From Nitrospirales bacterium (GTDB taxonomy: Bacteria; Nitrospirota; Nitrospiria; Nitrospirales; UBA8639), in contig JAJDBM010000014.1 of the NCBI GenBank assembly GCA_029261355.1, forward strand, positions 1 to 60,603: a DNA stretch of 60,603 nt, read 5' to 3'. The notes under the pieces were generated by a model, which saw only the letters and a program-made list of their open reading frames with translations, searched no databases and was not told the DNA's origin. A program made the translations under genes and the position numbers. Below are positions 51,825 to 60,603 of the stretch, piece by piece. Position 1 is the first letter of the stretch; each line of letters opens with the position of its first letter.

Positions 51825-52448
51825 CCACAATCCTGTTGAAATTGAAGGTAGGTCGAATTTTTTTACATCTCCTCCGTATTTGCGTCGTGCTAAAAATCAT
51901 TGACTCAATACTTGTTAATCCAAATTTCCCCAAGATCAATCTATATTGTAAAGCAAGTGATCTGACCCCCTTCCTAAAGCCTGTTTCGGCATTTTTTCGT
52001 GCGTGTACGACGAAAACCACAATGTGACGGCAAACGTGAAAGGATGTTGAAGGATTCGGTCCTGCTTCTGATGGCCAAATGAAACGGTGACCTGGAATAT
52101 CGATGACATTAACCATGCTCTTTGAGATACCTCAGCATAGCGAAAAACACGATCTCGTGAGATCACTGAAGCCAAGCGGGTATCAAGGGTATTTGGGGAT
52201 TACAACCTTGATTTTAAATCTTATTGAAGTATTATGGACACATACGTAGCTTCTGGACTCATGATGTGTGAACTGATCCGGGTTGGCAAGTCGCGCGAAC
52301 CAGTGGTGCGCGTTGATTGAGCCCTTACTCGTATTTTGGATACACGCAAGGCATTGTTCTGACTTGTATTTTCGTCCGATACCATGATCCTGGCACTGTC
52401 CATATTGTTTTCTGACAACTGCACATTCACAGATAAACAGATGAGGAC
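51825..52448. other. long intergenic region before the autotransporter gene
   Basis: Only short shadow frames are present. I see no ribosome site apart from the one at 52440-52446, no repeats and no hairpin of note. Confidence 0.45.
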
Positions 52449-54887
52449 ATGCTGGTCTGCATAATGCTTCGATTCAATCCTGTTGTGCGTCGCAGTCTCG
52501 CGCTTCTGATCTACTTGCTGGCTAGCATGGGGCAGTCGAACGTGGCGGTTGCCGCTGTCGATGATCCAATCACATGTAGCAGCACTGACGTCAACAATTA
52601 CAATACCATTGCAATTCGCCAACTGATTTTTAGAGAAAACAACACCCAAAATCAATGTGCTGCCACCGGCTTCACTGACTGTAGTGCCACAGCAACTGCG
52701 GATTCATGGGCTTTATGTTCTGACGTTCCTGGGGGAACGATGAAGGTGAGGTTCGAGAATCAAGCGCGATTCACAAATAGAGAACTCAATGGAGCACCTA
52801 TTCCCATTGATACGAACGTTGAAACTGCAGTGGGGTCTAATACTATCACCTACACTGACACGACTGACGGTGAAGACAGGACAGTCACGTTTGTGACGTC
52901 TGCTGACCGGTTAACCTTTGCGACCACTACCGCCTTTTCCGTCACGAGCATCACAAATACTGCACCGGTAATCACTTCCAATGGGGGGGGGGCCGCGGCG
53001 GCCGTGAATGCGGCGGAGAACCAGACGGGGGTGACTGATGTTGACAGCACGGATGACACGGACAGCGAAGGTGCGGGGCTGACCTATTCATTGACGACCA
53101 CGGGTGGTGGCGGAGCAGATAATGGCTTTGTTGACATTGACGCCAATAGCGGTATTTTGACATTCAGCGCGGCGCCGAGTTTTGATAATCCTCAAGATGC
53201 CGGTGGCAACAATGTCTATGATGTACAGGTTACCGTGACAGACAACGGCAGCCTGACAGACGTGCAAGATATCGCCGTGACGGTGACCGATGTGGACACT
53301 ATTGCACCGACGGTTTCCATACTGAATGCGCCATCCTCACATGATGGATCGACGCCTTTCATCGTGACAATTGAGTACTCAGAAGATGTCACTGGCTTTG
53401 TGGTTGGTGATGTGACGGTTGGCAATGGAACGGTAGCTTCATTGACGCCGGTGGATGGCAACACCTATACCGTTGGCATCACACCGTCGGGCCCTTTGGA
53501 TGTCACTGTTGATGTTGCTGCCAATGTTGCACAAGATGCGCTGGCCAATATGAATACGGCGGCGACGCAGGTGACCATAGGAGGCACGGTTGTTCAGCAG
53601 ACCGTTCAGCTTATTGGCTCCTTCGCTCAGAACCGGGGCAATCTGATCATGCAGAACAGGCCAAACCTGACCCGGCGCATTGACCGGCTAAACGGACACG
53701 ATACCAATAATGGCGGTATCTCCGGATTTGGTGTGTCTATAGTGAGTGGGCACTTGCCCTTCTCGGCAAAGATTGGAACACAGCGTTCCAGTTTTTCCTA
53801 TAGCTTGCGACAGTCACAGGCGGAGGCGACTGAAACGCGTGTTCGGGCCAACCCCGCTTCGGTGTTGTCTTATGTGGGAACAACACGCCTGACGCGAAGC
53901 CTGACGGCTCTGGCTAGTACTTCTGTGGCTCAACGGTCATTTTTTTCTCTACTGTCAGCATCCCCATTCACGAATTCAGGACATTCTGATTCCACTGATG
54001 CGGTGGTGGATACTGATACTGATTCGCATGTTGTTGTAAGTCTGGAGGGTAATGTTGACGGAGAAACTCTCAATACGCCTGCGGGCGAAGAAGTGGCCAG
54101 TGAAGAGATTACTCCGGTGGAGCGGTTTGATGTTTGGATCGAGGGCAACTATAGCCAGTATCGTGGATTTGGCGGCAACGGGAATTTCACGTTAGGCCAT
54201 GTTGGAGGTGACTATCTGGTTAACTCAGACCTTCTGCTGGGGCTTAGTGTGCAATTGGACTGGACGACATACACGCAAGACTCCGGCGGTAAGATAGATG
54301 GTTTCGGCTTTATGTTTGGTCCTTATTTGACAGCAAAACTGTCAGAGCGCTTCTATTTGGATGCGGCCACCTCCTGGGGCCGATCAGATAATTCGGCTTC
54401 GCCTTTGGGTACCTTCAACGACAAGTTTGACGCTGAACGCTGGCTGGCAACGGGTGCGATCATCGGTGACTTTCACTATCAGGGCTTCAATGTTAGACCT
54501 GAGGCGCGGTTGTCCTATTTCCGCGAGGTAACTGTCAGCTATACCAACAGTCTCTTGAACGCCATTCCTTCTCTTACCTATGAGGTGGGTACGTTTGACT
54601 TCGGCCCAATGGTCTCGACCAAGCTTACGTTGAGCGAGACGTTGACGCTGACGCCACATGTCACCGCACAGGGTGTGTGGACCTTTGGTTCAAGTAATTC
54701 GGCCGTACAGATTACCGGCAACCCATCCACTCAGTCCGGCGAAGGCATTCGCGCAATCCAGAAGGCGGGCCTCGCCCTTGCCAACAGCAACGGCATGAGC
54801 CTCACCCTGGGTGGCTCATTCGATGGCCTTGGGCAGGACAATTACGAGGCCTGGAGTGTTAATGGAGGGATGAGGATCAAATGGTAA
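52449..54887 (+). CDS. large adhesin-like protein with cadherin/Ig repeats and autotransporter barrel
   Basis: The 812-residue protein has an N-terminal signal (VVRRSLALLIYLLASMGQSN) and a Cys-rich first region (four Cys within about residues 40-100). A cadherin-like repeat follows (about 175-280; ENQTGVTDVDSTDDTDSEGA and VYDVQVTVTDNGSLTDVQD), then a Big/Ig-type repeat (about 285-375; FIVTIEYSEDVTGFVVGDV). A linker leads to a C-terminal autotransporter beta-barrel (about 555-812; VDVWIEGNY-like start and final GGMRIKW). It is probably surface-displayed. The G+C-rich base use differs from neighbours, and a run of ten G lies at 52983-52992. ATG 52464 is a second possible start. Confidence 0.82.
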   Translation: MLVCIMLRFNPVVRRSLALLIYLLASMGQSNVAVAAVDDPITCSSTDVNNYNTIAIRQLIFRENNTQNQCAATGFTDCSATATADSWALCSDVPGGTMKVRFENQARFTNRELNGAPIPIDTNVETAVGSNTITYTDTTDGEDRTVTFVTSADRLTFATTTAFSVTSITNTAPVITSNGGGAAAAVNAAENQTGVTDVDSTDDTDSEGAGLTYSLTTTGGGGADNGFVDIDANSGILTFSAAPSFDNPQDAGGNNVYDVQVTVTDNGSLTDVQDIAVTVTDVDTIAPTVSILNAPSSHDGSTPFIVTIEYSEDVTGFVVGDVTVGNGTVASLTPVDGNTYTVGITPSGPLDVTVDVAANVAQDALANMNTAATQVTIGGTVVQQTVQLIGSFAQNRGNLIMQNRPNLTRRIDRLNGHDTNNGGISGFGVSIVSGHLPFSAKIGTQRSSFSYSLRQSQAEATETRVRANPASVLSYVGTTRLTRSLTALASTSVAQRSFFSLLSASPFTNSGHSDSTDAVVDTDTDSHVVVSLEGNVDGETLNTPAGEEVASEEITPVERFDVWIEGNYSQYRGFGGNGNFTLGHVGGDYLVNSDLLLGLSVQLDWTTYTQDSGGKIDGFGFMFGPYLTAKLSERFYLDAATSWGRSDNSASPLGTFNDKFDAERWLATGAIIGDFHYQGFNVRPEARLSYFREVTVSYTNSLLNAIPSLTYEVGTFDFGPMVSTKLTLSETLTLTPHVTAQGVWTFGSSNSAVQITGNPSTQSGEGIRAIQKAGLALANSNGMSLTLGGSFDGLGQDNYEAWSVNGGMRIKW
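52983..52992 (+). repeat. homopolymeric G10 tract inside the adhesin gene
   Basis: Ten consecutive G encode part of the Gly-Gly-Gly-Ala linker before the cadherin repeat (about residues 179-182). Loss or gain of one base would shift the frame. Confidence 0.85.
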
Positions 54888-54985
54888 GGGACTTGTTTGT
54901 TCTGCGATAGGGCCCATACTTTGGGTGTTAGGGGAATCCGGGAAACTCTAATTGATGCCACGCCCTAGGTGAGAAGATGCCACAT

Positions 54986-55378
54986 TCAACCGTCAAGTGC
55001 GCTACGGGCTTCGCGAAAGACTTCGTGGGGTGTTCGATACTGCAATACTTCCGCGGTCGGTTGTTCAATAACTTTTCGATGCGGTTAAATAAGCTGGGCT
55101 CCGCTAATTGGAAGTTCCTGCCTTTTGAGCAAGAAGTGTCGAATTAATCTGTTGGTCAGCTCCATGCTGCCTTTCTCCCAGCTGTGGTAGGGCGCACAGA
55201 AAAGCGAAGTCATGCCTAACACCGCATTGACCGTTTCATGGCAGGTATTTTCACTGTCATTATCATACGTGATGGACTGTCTCAGTGAGCAGGGATGAGT
55301 GCGTAGTCTCCGGAGCATCGCCTGTTTGGTCGCGGCGGCTGTCTTATTTTTAAGGAAGCTGATGTGAATAGGGGGCAA
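54986..55378 (-). pseudogene. IS30-family transposase remnant
   Basis: The frame contains KTAAATKQAMLRRLRTH, SITYDNDSENT and CAPYHSWEKGSMELTNRLIR, which are the C-terminal catalytic half of IS30 transposases (second Asp and the Glu). The protein then breaks: after SGAQL the next frame reads FNRIEKLLNNRPRK, and a return to the first frame gives VLQYRTPHEVFREA up to TGA at 54986. Two frameshifts and the missing N-terminal half (including the first Asp) make it inactive. Confidence 0.8.
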
Positions 55379-55547
55379 GTCGCGTTGTTTATGATATAAC
55401 GCATCACACGAAGAACAGTGTTATTATTTTCGTTGGCTTCTTTGCGTCACTTTCGAATCAACATCCCCATAAAGCCTATTGTCGCGATAACTCTCAACAA
55501 CTGTCACCGATTCTTATTTAAATTTGAATATTGGATGTGGTGGTCCC
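55379..55547. other. spacer between IS30 remnant and histidine kinase
   Basis: It probably includes decayed IS30 sequence. No gene is seen. Confidence 0.35.
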
Positions 55548-58500
55548 CTACCTGGCAACCTCCACGTGTGGCTTCTCTGGGATCCATCGGGTAAGGGCCA
55601 TTTCCAGGTCTTTAATATTTATTGGTTTAGAAAGAAAGTCATCCATTCCAGCTTCAAGGCATTTTTCCCGATCCCTCTTCATCGCATTAGCTGTCAACGC
55701 TATAATTGGGAGACGTGATGAACGGCTGACGTCAGAGATGAGTGATTCTTGGATCTCAGGTCCAGACTGTTCCATTTCACGAATCTTCTCGGTTGCTTCA
55801 TATCCATCCATTTCTGGCATTTGACAATCCATGAGGATCAAGTCAAACGAGGCGTTTTGAAGTGCCTGAATCGCATCTTTTCCATTGCTGACCACTTCAA
55901 CATGATATCCCAAGCGTTGCAAAAATAATGAAGCGAGTTGTTGATTGACGGCATGGTCATCAGCGACCAAGATGCGAGCATGGTGTTCTCGCCTAGGCGA
56001 TTTCATCATGGTGTGTCTAGACTCCGAGGTTTCTCCACCTTCTATGATGCTTGTGGAACTGTCTGACATCAGGGTAACCAGACACCGTTCTAAGTGAGCC
56101 TTACGTATTGGCTTCGTCAGATAGGCCTCAATTCCGTTATCGTGAGCCTTTTCGGTATCGCCCCGTCCCAATGAAGTTTGAAGTACAAGACGAACATGCT
56201 GGATGACCGGATCAGCTTTAATGGCTTTAGCTAATTCCAAGCCATCCATGTTTGGCATATGCATATCCAGAATGGCAAGATCGAAAGGCTGTCCTTGACT
56301 CACCCCGCCATGCAATACGGCTAAGGCGTCTATCCCAGAAGAAACGGACGTGAGACGCATTCCCCAATTTTCCACATATTGGGCTAGCAAGCGACGATTG
56401 GTATCATTGTCATCAACGCAACAGACCCGAAGCCCCTCCAGACATTGACTCACTGGTGATTCCTGTTTCACTGGCTCTAGTAGTCGTTCGAGGTGGGTCG
56501 TAAACCAAAAGCAACTGCCTTGGCCATGAGTACTCTCGACGCCAATTTCTCCACCCATCAGTTCCGCAAGTTGTTTACAGATTGCTAACCCCAGCCCTGT
56601 TCCTCCATATTTTCGAGTGGTCGATCCATCGACTTGACTAAACGGTTGAAATAATTTTTCACAAGCTATAGGCGATATCCCAATGCCGGTATCTCGGACC
56701 TCCACTCGGAGGAACACGGACTCTGTGAGTTCACGTTCAACTGTGATGTGTACGACGACCTCACCTTGATGGCAAAATTTAATGGCATTCCCCACCAGAT
56801 TGAGTAGAATTTGTCGAAAGCGGCCAGGATCTCCCCGAACGGCAGTCGGAATTGAAGGAGAGACCAGTCCGACTATTTCCAATCCCTTTTCCTGTGCTTT
56901 AGGTCCAATGAGATCAAGCACTTCTTCTAGAGTACTCTGTAAATCAAAATCGATGACTTCGATCTCGAACTTTCCAGATTCAATCTTTGAAAAATCCAAA
57001 ATATCATTAATGATTGTCAAGAGCGCATGAGAGGACCTTTTCACCGTCTCCGCATATTCTATTTGTTCTGTGCTTAAATCAGTCTCTATTAACAAGTCGG
57101 TCATGCCCATGATGCCATTCATGGGCGTTCGAATTTCATGACTCATCATCGCGAGAAACTCAGCCTTTATTTTTACTGCTTCATAGGCCTTATCTCTGGA
57201 TTCAATTAGTTCCTTTTGAATCTCTTTTTGAAGTGATACGTCTCGAGCAATCGCGGTAAATACTTGATGCTCTCCCACGTGAACTTTACTCACCGACAGT
57301 TCCAATGGAAAGCTGTCGCCATCCTTCCGTAATCCAATAGCCGTGAGGGCAATGCCAAGAGGTAGAGGTATATTGGATTCGACCTGATCTGCGCTCAAAG
57401 ACCTTTCAATCAATGTTGAGACCGTTTGACCAAGGACCTCATGCTTCGCATACCCAAAGATGCTCTGGGCAGCAGGATTGAACAATTCAATAATTCCATC
57501 TTCAGTAAACGTCATGATGCCATCTCCCGCCGCATCCACAATTTCTTGCGTAAATGTGATGGCATAGATCAATTCCTGCTCTCTATGTTTCAAGTTTTCT
57601 TCCAACTCTTTTTGATGAGTCATGTCGGTAGCAAACTTCATCACTTTATAGACTTGTCCTGTTGCATCAAAGATGGGGTTATAGTTGGCGTGAAGCCACA
57701 TTGGTTGCCCGTCTTTACGCAATCGACGGTATACGCCCTGATCATAGCCCCCACTGTTTAAATTTTTCCAAAAATTCTGATAGTCCGCACTCGCGGCGTA
57801 ATCCAATTCGCAGAAAAGACGATGATGTTGTCCTTGGATCTCTTCCAGTCTATAGCCCAACAAATCAAGGAAGTTTTTATTTGCGGTGATAATGGTCCCA
57901 TCCAAGTTAAACTCGATTACTGCATGTGCTCGATTAATGGCTGCTAGCTGACTTTGATACTCGGCTACTTGGGTGGCCTGGGTTTTGTACAATTCTTCCA
58001 TCTCCCTCATACGAAGCCAAATCATGTAACCCAAGCAGACGGTCACCATAAAAAAGACTGCCAGAAGGATGCTGCTAAACATGACGCCCCATCGTAGGCG
58101 CGCGTGTGCCCTTTGCTCCTTCTCCATCGCCTTTGTTTGTAATTCAATAACAGCTGGGCGCACGGCATGAATGGCTTGACGGAATATCCCTCTCAGTCCT
58201 TCATTTTCTGTTTGGCCTATTTTCTGTTCGAGGTCCAGATACGCAGAAAATGCTTCCTCATAGTCGTGTAGCAATGGCATAAGCTCTGTGGATTTGATTG
58301 TTGGTACATGTTGGATTTGTGTTTTCAAATCTCTCAACAACTCGAAGACACGTTGCTGGTACGTAAGATCATTTCGAAGAAGGAAATCCTTTTCTGCTCG
58401 TCGTAATAGCAAGAGCTTTCTCTCCAGTTCGAGGTTCTGCACAATTTGAAGCTGTTCTTCTAGATGATGGATGACCGCCCGCCATCGCCCTATCAACCCC

Positions 58501-58997
58501 CAATTTTTAAAGCCCTGTTCCCGATAGGCATCTAGTAAATCTTGGAACGTTTGCTCATATGTATTTACCGCTTGTTGCAGGTCTTCGATCGCTGTATGCT
58601 GATCTTCAGGAAGTGTTCCCTTGAGTTGTTGAATACTTGATTTGAATCTCGCTAATTCTTGCTGATGCAATTGTATGTATGAAGAGGTTCCTATTTCAAA
58701 AAATTCAGGGACCTTGAGTGAGCGAAGCATGACATCTTTTTCTCGTCGTCGCATTTCTAGTTCAGTAACACGAAGATGTTGTGTGGCGATGATGATTTCT
58801 CGAGCTTGAGAAGCTTGATTCCACAAATCCCACATTGGATTTTGCCAGATTCCACAAAGACACAGAAGGGCAAGAATCCCTATCACCATAATGATTCGAT
58901 TACGATTGACTGGGATCGGATGGAAGGATGGAGTCGAAGGGGAATTGGTAAAGACTTCGTTCCTTGAGTTCATACAAAAAATACCATGATTGGACAT
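55548..58997 (-). CDS. hybrid sensor histidine kinase with two receivers
   Basis: The 1149-residue kinase has a membrane helix (about 34-50), a long helical periplasmic domain (about 55-310) and a second helix (about 312-335). Two PAS domains follow (about 350-600; [20 protein letters not shown] and [20 protein letters not shown]). HisKA contains the phospho-His in [14 protein letters not shown], and HATPase has [11 protein letters not shown] and [13 protein letters not shown]. Two receivers come last: [12 protein letters not shown]...[12 protein letters not shown] (about 857) and [12 protein letters not shown]...[13 protein letters not shown] (about 1006). A phosphorelay needing a separate Hpt is expected. 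It may signal to the stand-alone receivers elsewhere. The start is ATG 58997 or 58973. Confidence 0.92.
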   Translation of the reverse strand: MSNHGIFCMNSRNEVFTNSPSTPSFHPIPVNRNRIIMVIGILALLCLCGIWQNPMWDLWNQASQAREIIIATQHLRVTELEMRRREKDVMLRSLKVPEFFEIGTSSYIQLHQQELARFKSSIQQLKGTLPEDQHTAIEDLQQAVNTYEQTFQDLLDAYREQGFKNWGLIGRWRAVIHHLEEQLQIVQNLELERKLLLLRRAEKDFLLRNDLTYQQRVFELLRDLKTQIQHVPTIKSTELMPLLHDYEEAFSAYLDLEQKIGQTENEGLRGIFRQAIHAVRPAVIELQTKAMEKEQRAHARLRWGVMFSSILLAVFFMVTVCLGYMIWLRMREMEELYKTQATQVAEYQSQLAAINRAHAVIEFNLDGTIITANKNFLDLLGYRLEEIQGQHHRLFCELDYAASADYQNFWKNLNSGGYDQGVYRRLRKDGQPMWLHANYNPIFDATGQVYKVMKFATDMTHQKELEENLKHREQELIYAITFTQEIVDAAGDGIMTFTEDGIIELFNPAAQSIFGYAKHEVLGQTVSTLIERSLSADQVESNIPLPLGIALTAIGLRKDGDSFPLELSVSKVHVGEHQVFTAIARDVSLQKEIQKELIESRDKAYEAVKIKAEFLAMMSHEIRTPMNGIMGMTDLLIETDLSTEQIEYAETVKRSSHALLTIINDILDFSKIESGKFEIEVIDFDLQSTLEEVLDLIGPKAQEKGLEIVGLVSPSIPTAVRGDPGRFRQILLNLVGNAIKFCHQGEVVVHITVERELTESVFLRVEVRDTGIGISPIACEKLFQPFSQVDGSTTRKYGGTGLGLAICKQLAELMGGEIGVESTHGQGSCFWFTTHLERLLEPVKQESPVSQCLEGLRVCCVDDNDTNRRLLAQYVENWGMRLTSVSSGIDALAVLHGGVSQGQPFDLAILDMHMPNMDGLELAKAIKADPVIQHVRLVLQTSLGRGDTEKAHDNGIEAYLTKPIRKAHLERCLVTLMSDSSTSIIEGGETSESRHTMMKSPRREHHARILVADDHAVNQQLASLFLQRLGYHVEVVSNGKDAIQALQNASFDLILMDCQMPEMDGYEATEKIREMEQSGPEIQESLISDVSRSSRLPIIALTANAMKRDREKCLEAGMDDFLSKPINIKDLEMALTRWIPEKPHVEVAR

Positions 58998-59379
58998 GTA
59001 TTTATGCTAGACAATCCGCTGTTCAAAACGTCTTGCCTCAGTTCAACGTTTTCGATTCTCATCCTTCACTGAAATATGATGATCAATCATAGAACAGGTT
59101 TTTGGAAGAAAATTCAGTACGAAGTTCACACCGAAACATGTAGCACGCTCACTTTGTCTAACAGAGTCCTTAACCTTCGCGTGCATTCAGCCACACGAAT
59201 TGACTTTGTGACAATATAAGGGATCGTTACTGCTTAAAAATTATCGGCCCAAACATTTAATTTCTTAATAAACAGTCTCCTCGCCCCTCTCCCTTCATGA
59301 AATTCGTGCTAATGCCTTGTCCTAAGCGATTTTCCACTGAAAGAAGGACTAGCGTACTCACCTCTGAATAACTCGAAGT
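58998..59379. other. intergenic region between the kinase and the right IS
   Basis: I see no gene, and no terminator or promoter that I can support. Confidence 0.4.
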
Positions 59380-59387
59380 TGTAGTGG

Positions 59388-60230
59388 TCAAGTATTTGTA
59401 GACACTGTGTTAGGGGATTGCCAGCGTTGCTCCTGTTGTTCTGGTGTCAGGTAGTTGTTATAGCTGTGTAGCCGTTCCTGGTTGTAATAGCCCATCAGAT
59501 ACCTACCGATATCGTATTGCCCTTCTTGAATGGTGTGATAGCCCGCTGCTGGAATCCATTCGGTTTTCAGACTTCGAAAGACACGTTCCATCGGGGCGTT
59601 GTCCCAACAATTGCCTTTCCGACTCATACTTTGGCTAATCTGGTGTTGGGCCAGTTGCTGGCGATAGGTCGCACTTCGATACTGCACACCCTGGTCTGAG
59701 TGAAAGAGCAACCCGGGCTTGGGGCACCGTGCTTCGACGGCTCGACGAAACGCTAGGGTGACTAAGGCCGTGTCTGGAGTCGTGGAGAGACTCCACCCCA
59801 CGATCCGACGGGCATAGAGATCTAAGCCGACCGCCAGATAGGTCCACTGCCCAGCCATCCGCACATAGGTGATGTCTCCACACCATATACGATTCGGCGC
59901 GGTTGGTTGGAAAGCACGATTGAGCTGGTTACGAGCCAGTCCGGCCTCTTCCCGAGTGGGCCGATACTTCGGCTTGCCGGGTTGCTTCCTCACTAACTGA
60001 CACAACCGCATGAGCTGACGGGCTCGCCACCGACTCACCCCCAATGCCTGGGCCATTGTCCTGGAACCTGCAGCCCCCCGACTGCGTCGATGTACTTGCC
60101 GAGCTTGTTGCTGCAATTGAACTGAGGGCCTTCGCTCTGGTCGCTTCCGCCACGCATAATAGCCACTCCGCCGAATTTCCAGGACCTGACATAACACCGT
60201 GAAGGGATAGACCTTCTGCAACTGCTTCAT
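59388..60230 (-). CDS. IS3-family transposase OrfB
   Basis: The 280-residue DDE transposase has the HTH_21 region (EIRRSGYYAWRKRPERRP) and the rve core. The triad is visible as Asp in IWCGDITYV, Asp in LFHSDQGVQY and Glu in WDNAPMERVFRSLK, followed by YNQERLHSYNNYLTP. All catalytic residues are present. Its ATG overlaps the orfA stop by four bases (ATGA). Confidence 0.92.
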   Translation of the reverse strand: MKQLQKVYPFTVLCQVLEIRRSGYYAWRKRPERRPSVQLQQQARQVHRRSRGAAGSRTMAQALGVSRWRARQLMRLCQLVRKQPGKPKYRPTREEAGLARNQLNRAFQPTAPNRIWCGDITYVRMAGQWTYLAVGLDLYARRIVGWSLSTTPDTALVTLAFRRAVEARCPKPGLLFHSDQGVQYRSATYRQQLAQHQISQSMSRKGNCWDNAPMERVFRSLKTEWIPAAGYHTIQEGQYDIGRYLMGYYNQERLHSYNNYLTPEQQEQRWQSPNTVSTNT

Positions 60231-60538
60231 GAGCGTATACCGAGCGGTTCGGGCTCGGCAAAGAGCGTGGCCGCTTTGTTTAAAATGGCTTTCTCCATCT
60301 CCAGGCGTTTGACCTGGGCTGCCAGCATCTGAATCCGTTGCTGTTCCGGAGTCAGTGCTTTTCCTAAAGGCGTTGTCCCTGTGGCTTCGGCCTCAACCTG
60401 AGCGAGCCAGCGTCGCAAGGCCGTATCCCCGATGTTGAGGGCTTGACAAGCTTGAGGGACAGAATACCCTTGTTGCCGCACGAGTGCGACCGCATCTTGT
60501 TTGAACTCGGTCGTAAAACTCCGTCGTGTCCGTTCCAG
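60227..60538 (-). CDS. IS3-family transposase OrfA, probable CTG start
   Basis: The family N-terminus is ERTRRSFTTEFKQDAVAL, followed by an HTH (VPQACQALNIGDTALRRWLA) and a coiled coil (KALTPEQQRIQMLAAQVKRL). The usual ATG is CTG here (60538) with AGGTGAG upstream; the only other starts in frame are GTG codons inside the HTH. The reading from CTG gives 103 residues. The CTG could be a real weak start or a point mutation that lowers transposition. Confidence 0.8.
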   Translation of the reverse strand: MERTRRSFTTEFKQDAVALVRQQGYSVPQACQALNIGDTALRRWLAQVEAEATGTTPLGKALTPEQQRIQMLAAQVKRLEMEKAILNKAATLFAEPEPLGIRS

Positions 60539-60603
60539 GTCTCACCTCGTTTGGGTTGTAGTCTATCACCTAAACGAGTGTCCACTTTTATTTGACCACT
60601 ACA

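Larger units (their letters stand above)
59380..60603 (-). mobile_element. IS3-family insertion sequence at the window end
   Basis: The element has inverted ends TGTAGTGGTCAA (59380) and, on the reverse strand, TGTAGTGGTCAA beginning at 60603. The right end coincides with the last base of the window. It carries orfA and orfB in the order expected for minus-strand transcription. Its transposase differs from the IS at the left end. Confidence 0.88.

Noticed and set aside
1-60603. CRISPR array or restriction/defence island
   Set aside because: I see no regularly spaced repeats and no cas, restriction, methylase or toxin-antitoxin genes.
1-60603. Prophage or integrative element
   Set aside because: There are no phage structural, integrase (tyrosine/serine) or conjugation genes; mobility is limited to IS and small repeats.

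Overview
The window looks like one contig of a free-living Gram-negative bacterium. The Nitrospirota, probably a Nitrospira-like nitrite oxidiser, is my best guess. This is inferred from the overall flavour of the proteins: PEP-CTERM/exosortase substrates, a CHASE2-sigma54 regulator, stand-alone receiver proteins, Lnb/DUF3015 pairs and many small conserved secreted proteins. No nitrogen-oxidation gene is present to prove it. Both ends are insertion sequences of the IS3 family. The left one starts at base 6 and the right one ends exactly at base 60603, so the contig was probably broken at repeated IS copies.

Layout. 1-2400: an IS3 element, the 3' part of a GNA1162/DUF799-type lipoprotein gene and a second small lipoprotein gene; both host genes carry in-frame stops. 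2860-8245 (minus strand): lipoprotein, Lnb-like outer-membrane protein, DUF3015 protein, methyltransferase-TPR fusion and SprA-related metalloprotease. 8476-17675: a Crp/Fnr regulator, small proteins, two receiver proteins, a HEAT-repeat lipoprotein coupled to a long TatA, PuuD-like amidohydrolase, PsiE and a tandem desulforedoxin-like protein. 17907-22284: nagZ-pepA-queE-HAD hydrolase (minus) and a tRNA-Leu. 22878-30409: ChaN-like lipoprotein, CDGSH protein, small membrane proteins, the conserved tesA / ybbA-ybbP divergent block and a receiver protein. 30410-31844 is largely non-coding and repeat-rich. 31845-39574: polA, xthA, a PEP-CTERM protein, a phosphohexomutase, HPF and a Tat-exported MsrB. 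39571-45971 (minus): CHASE2-sigma54 activator with an upstream TPR/Sel1 protein, MscS channel and a secreted protein. 46300-51824: SulP transporter, a second PEP-CTERM protein and pepN. 52449-60603 looks like accessory DNA: a cadherin/Ig/autotransporter protein with a run of ten G, an IS30 relic, a large hybrid histidine kinase and the right-hand IS3.

The most interesting signals are: (i) a dispersed palindromic repeat of about 100 bp in four copies, always just past gene ends; (ii) a strong intrinsic terminator placed inside the 5' coding region of the Lnb-like gene; (iii) a TatA carrying a second copy of its amphipathic helix at the C-terminus; (iv) tandem desulforedoxin-like domains that have lost one zinc-ligand cysteine each; (v) a tRNA-Leu whose anticodon reads AAG; (vi) a G10 tract that could phase-vary the autotransporter; (vii) a membrane-bound one-component sigma54 activator paired with a secreted TPR protein; (viii) several unlisted small proteins with good ribosome-binding sites.

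Functional themes are cell-envelope maintenance (Tat, NagZ, Lnb, MscS, PEP-CTERM), peptide turnover (PepA, PepN), oxidative repair (MsrB, CDGSH, desulforedoxin-like) and signalling. The genes do not form one pathway.
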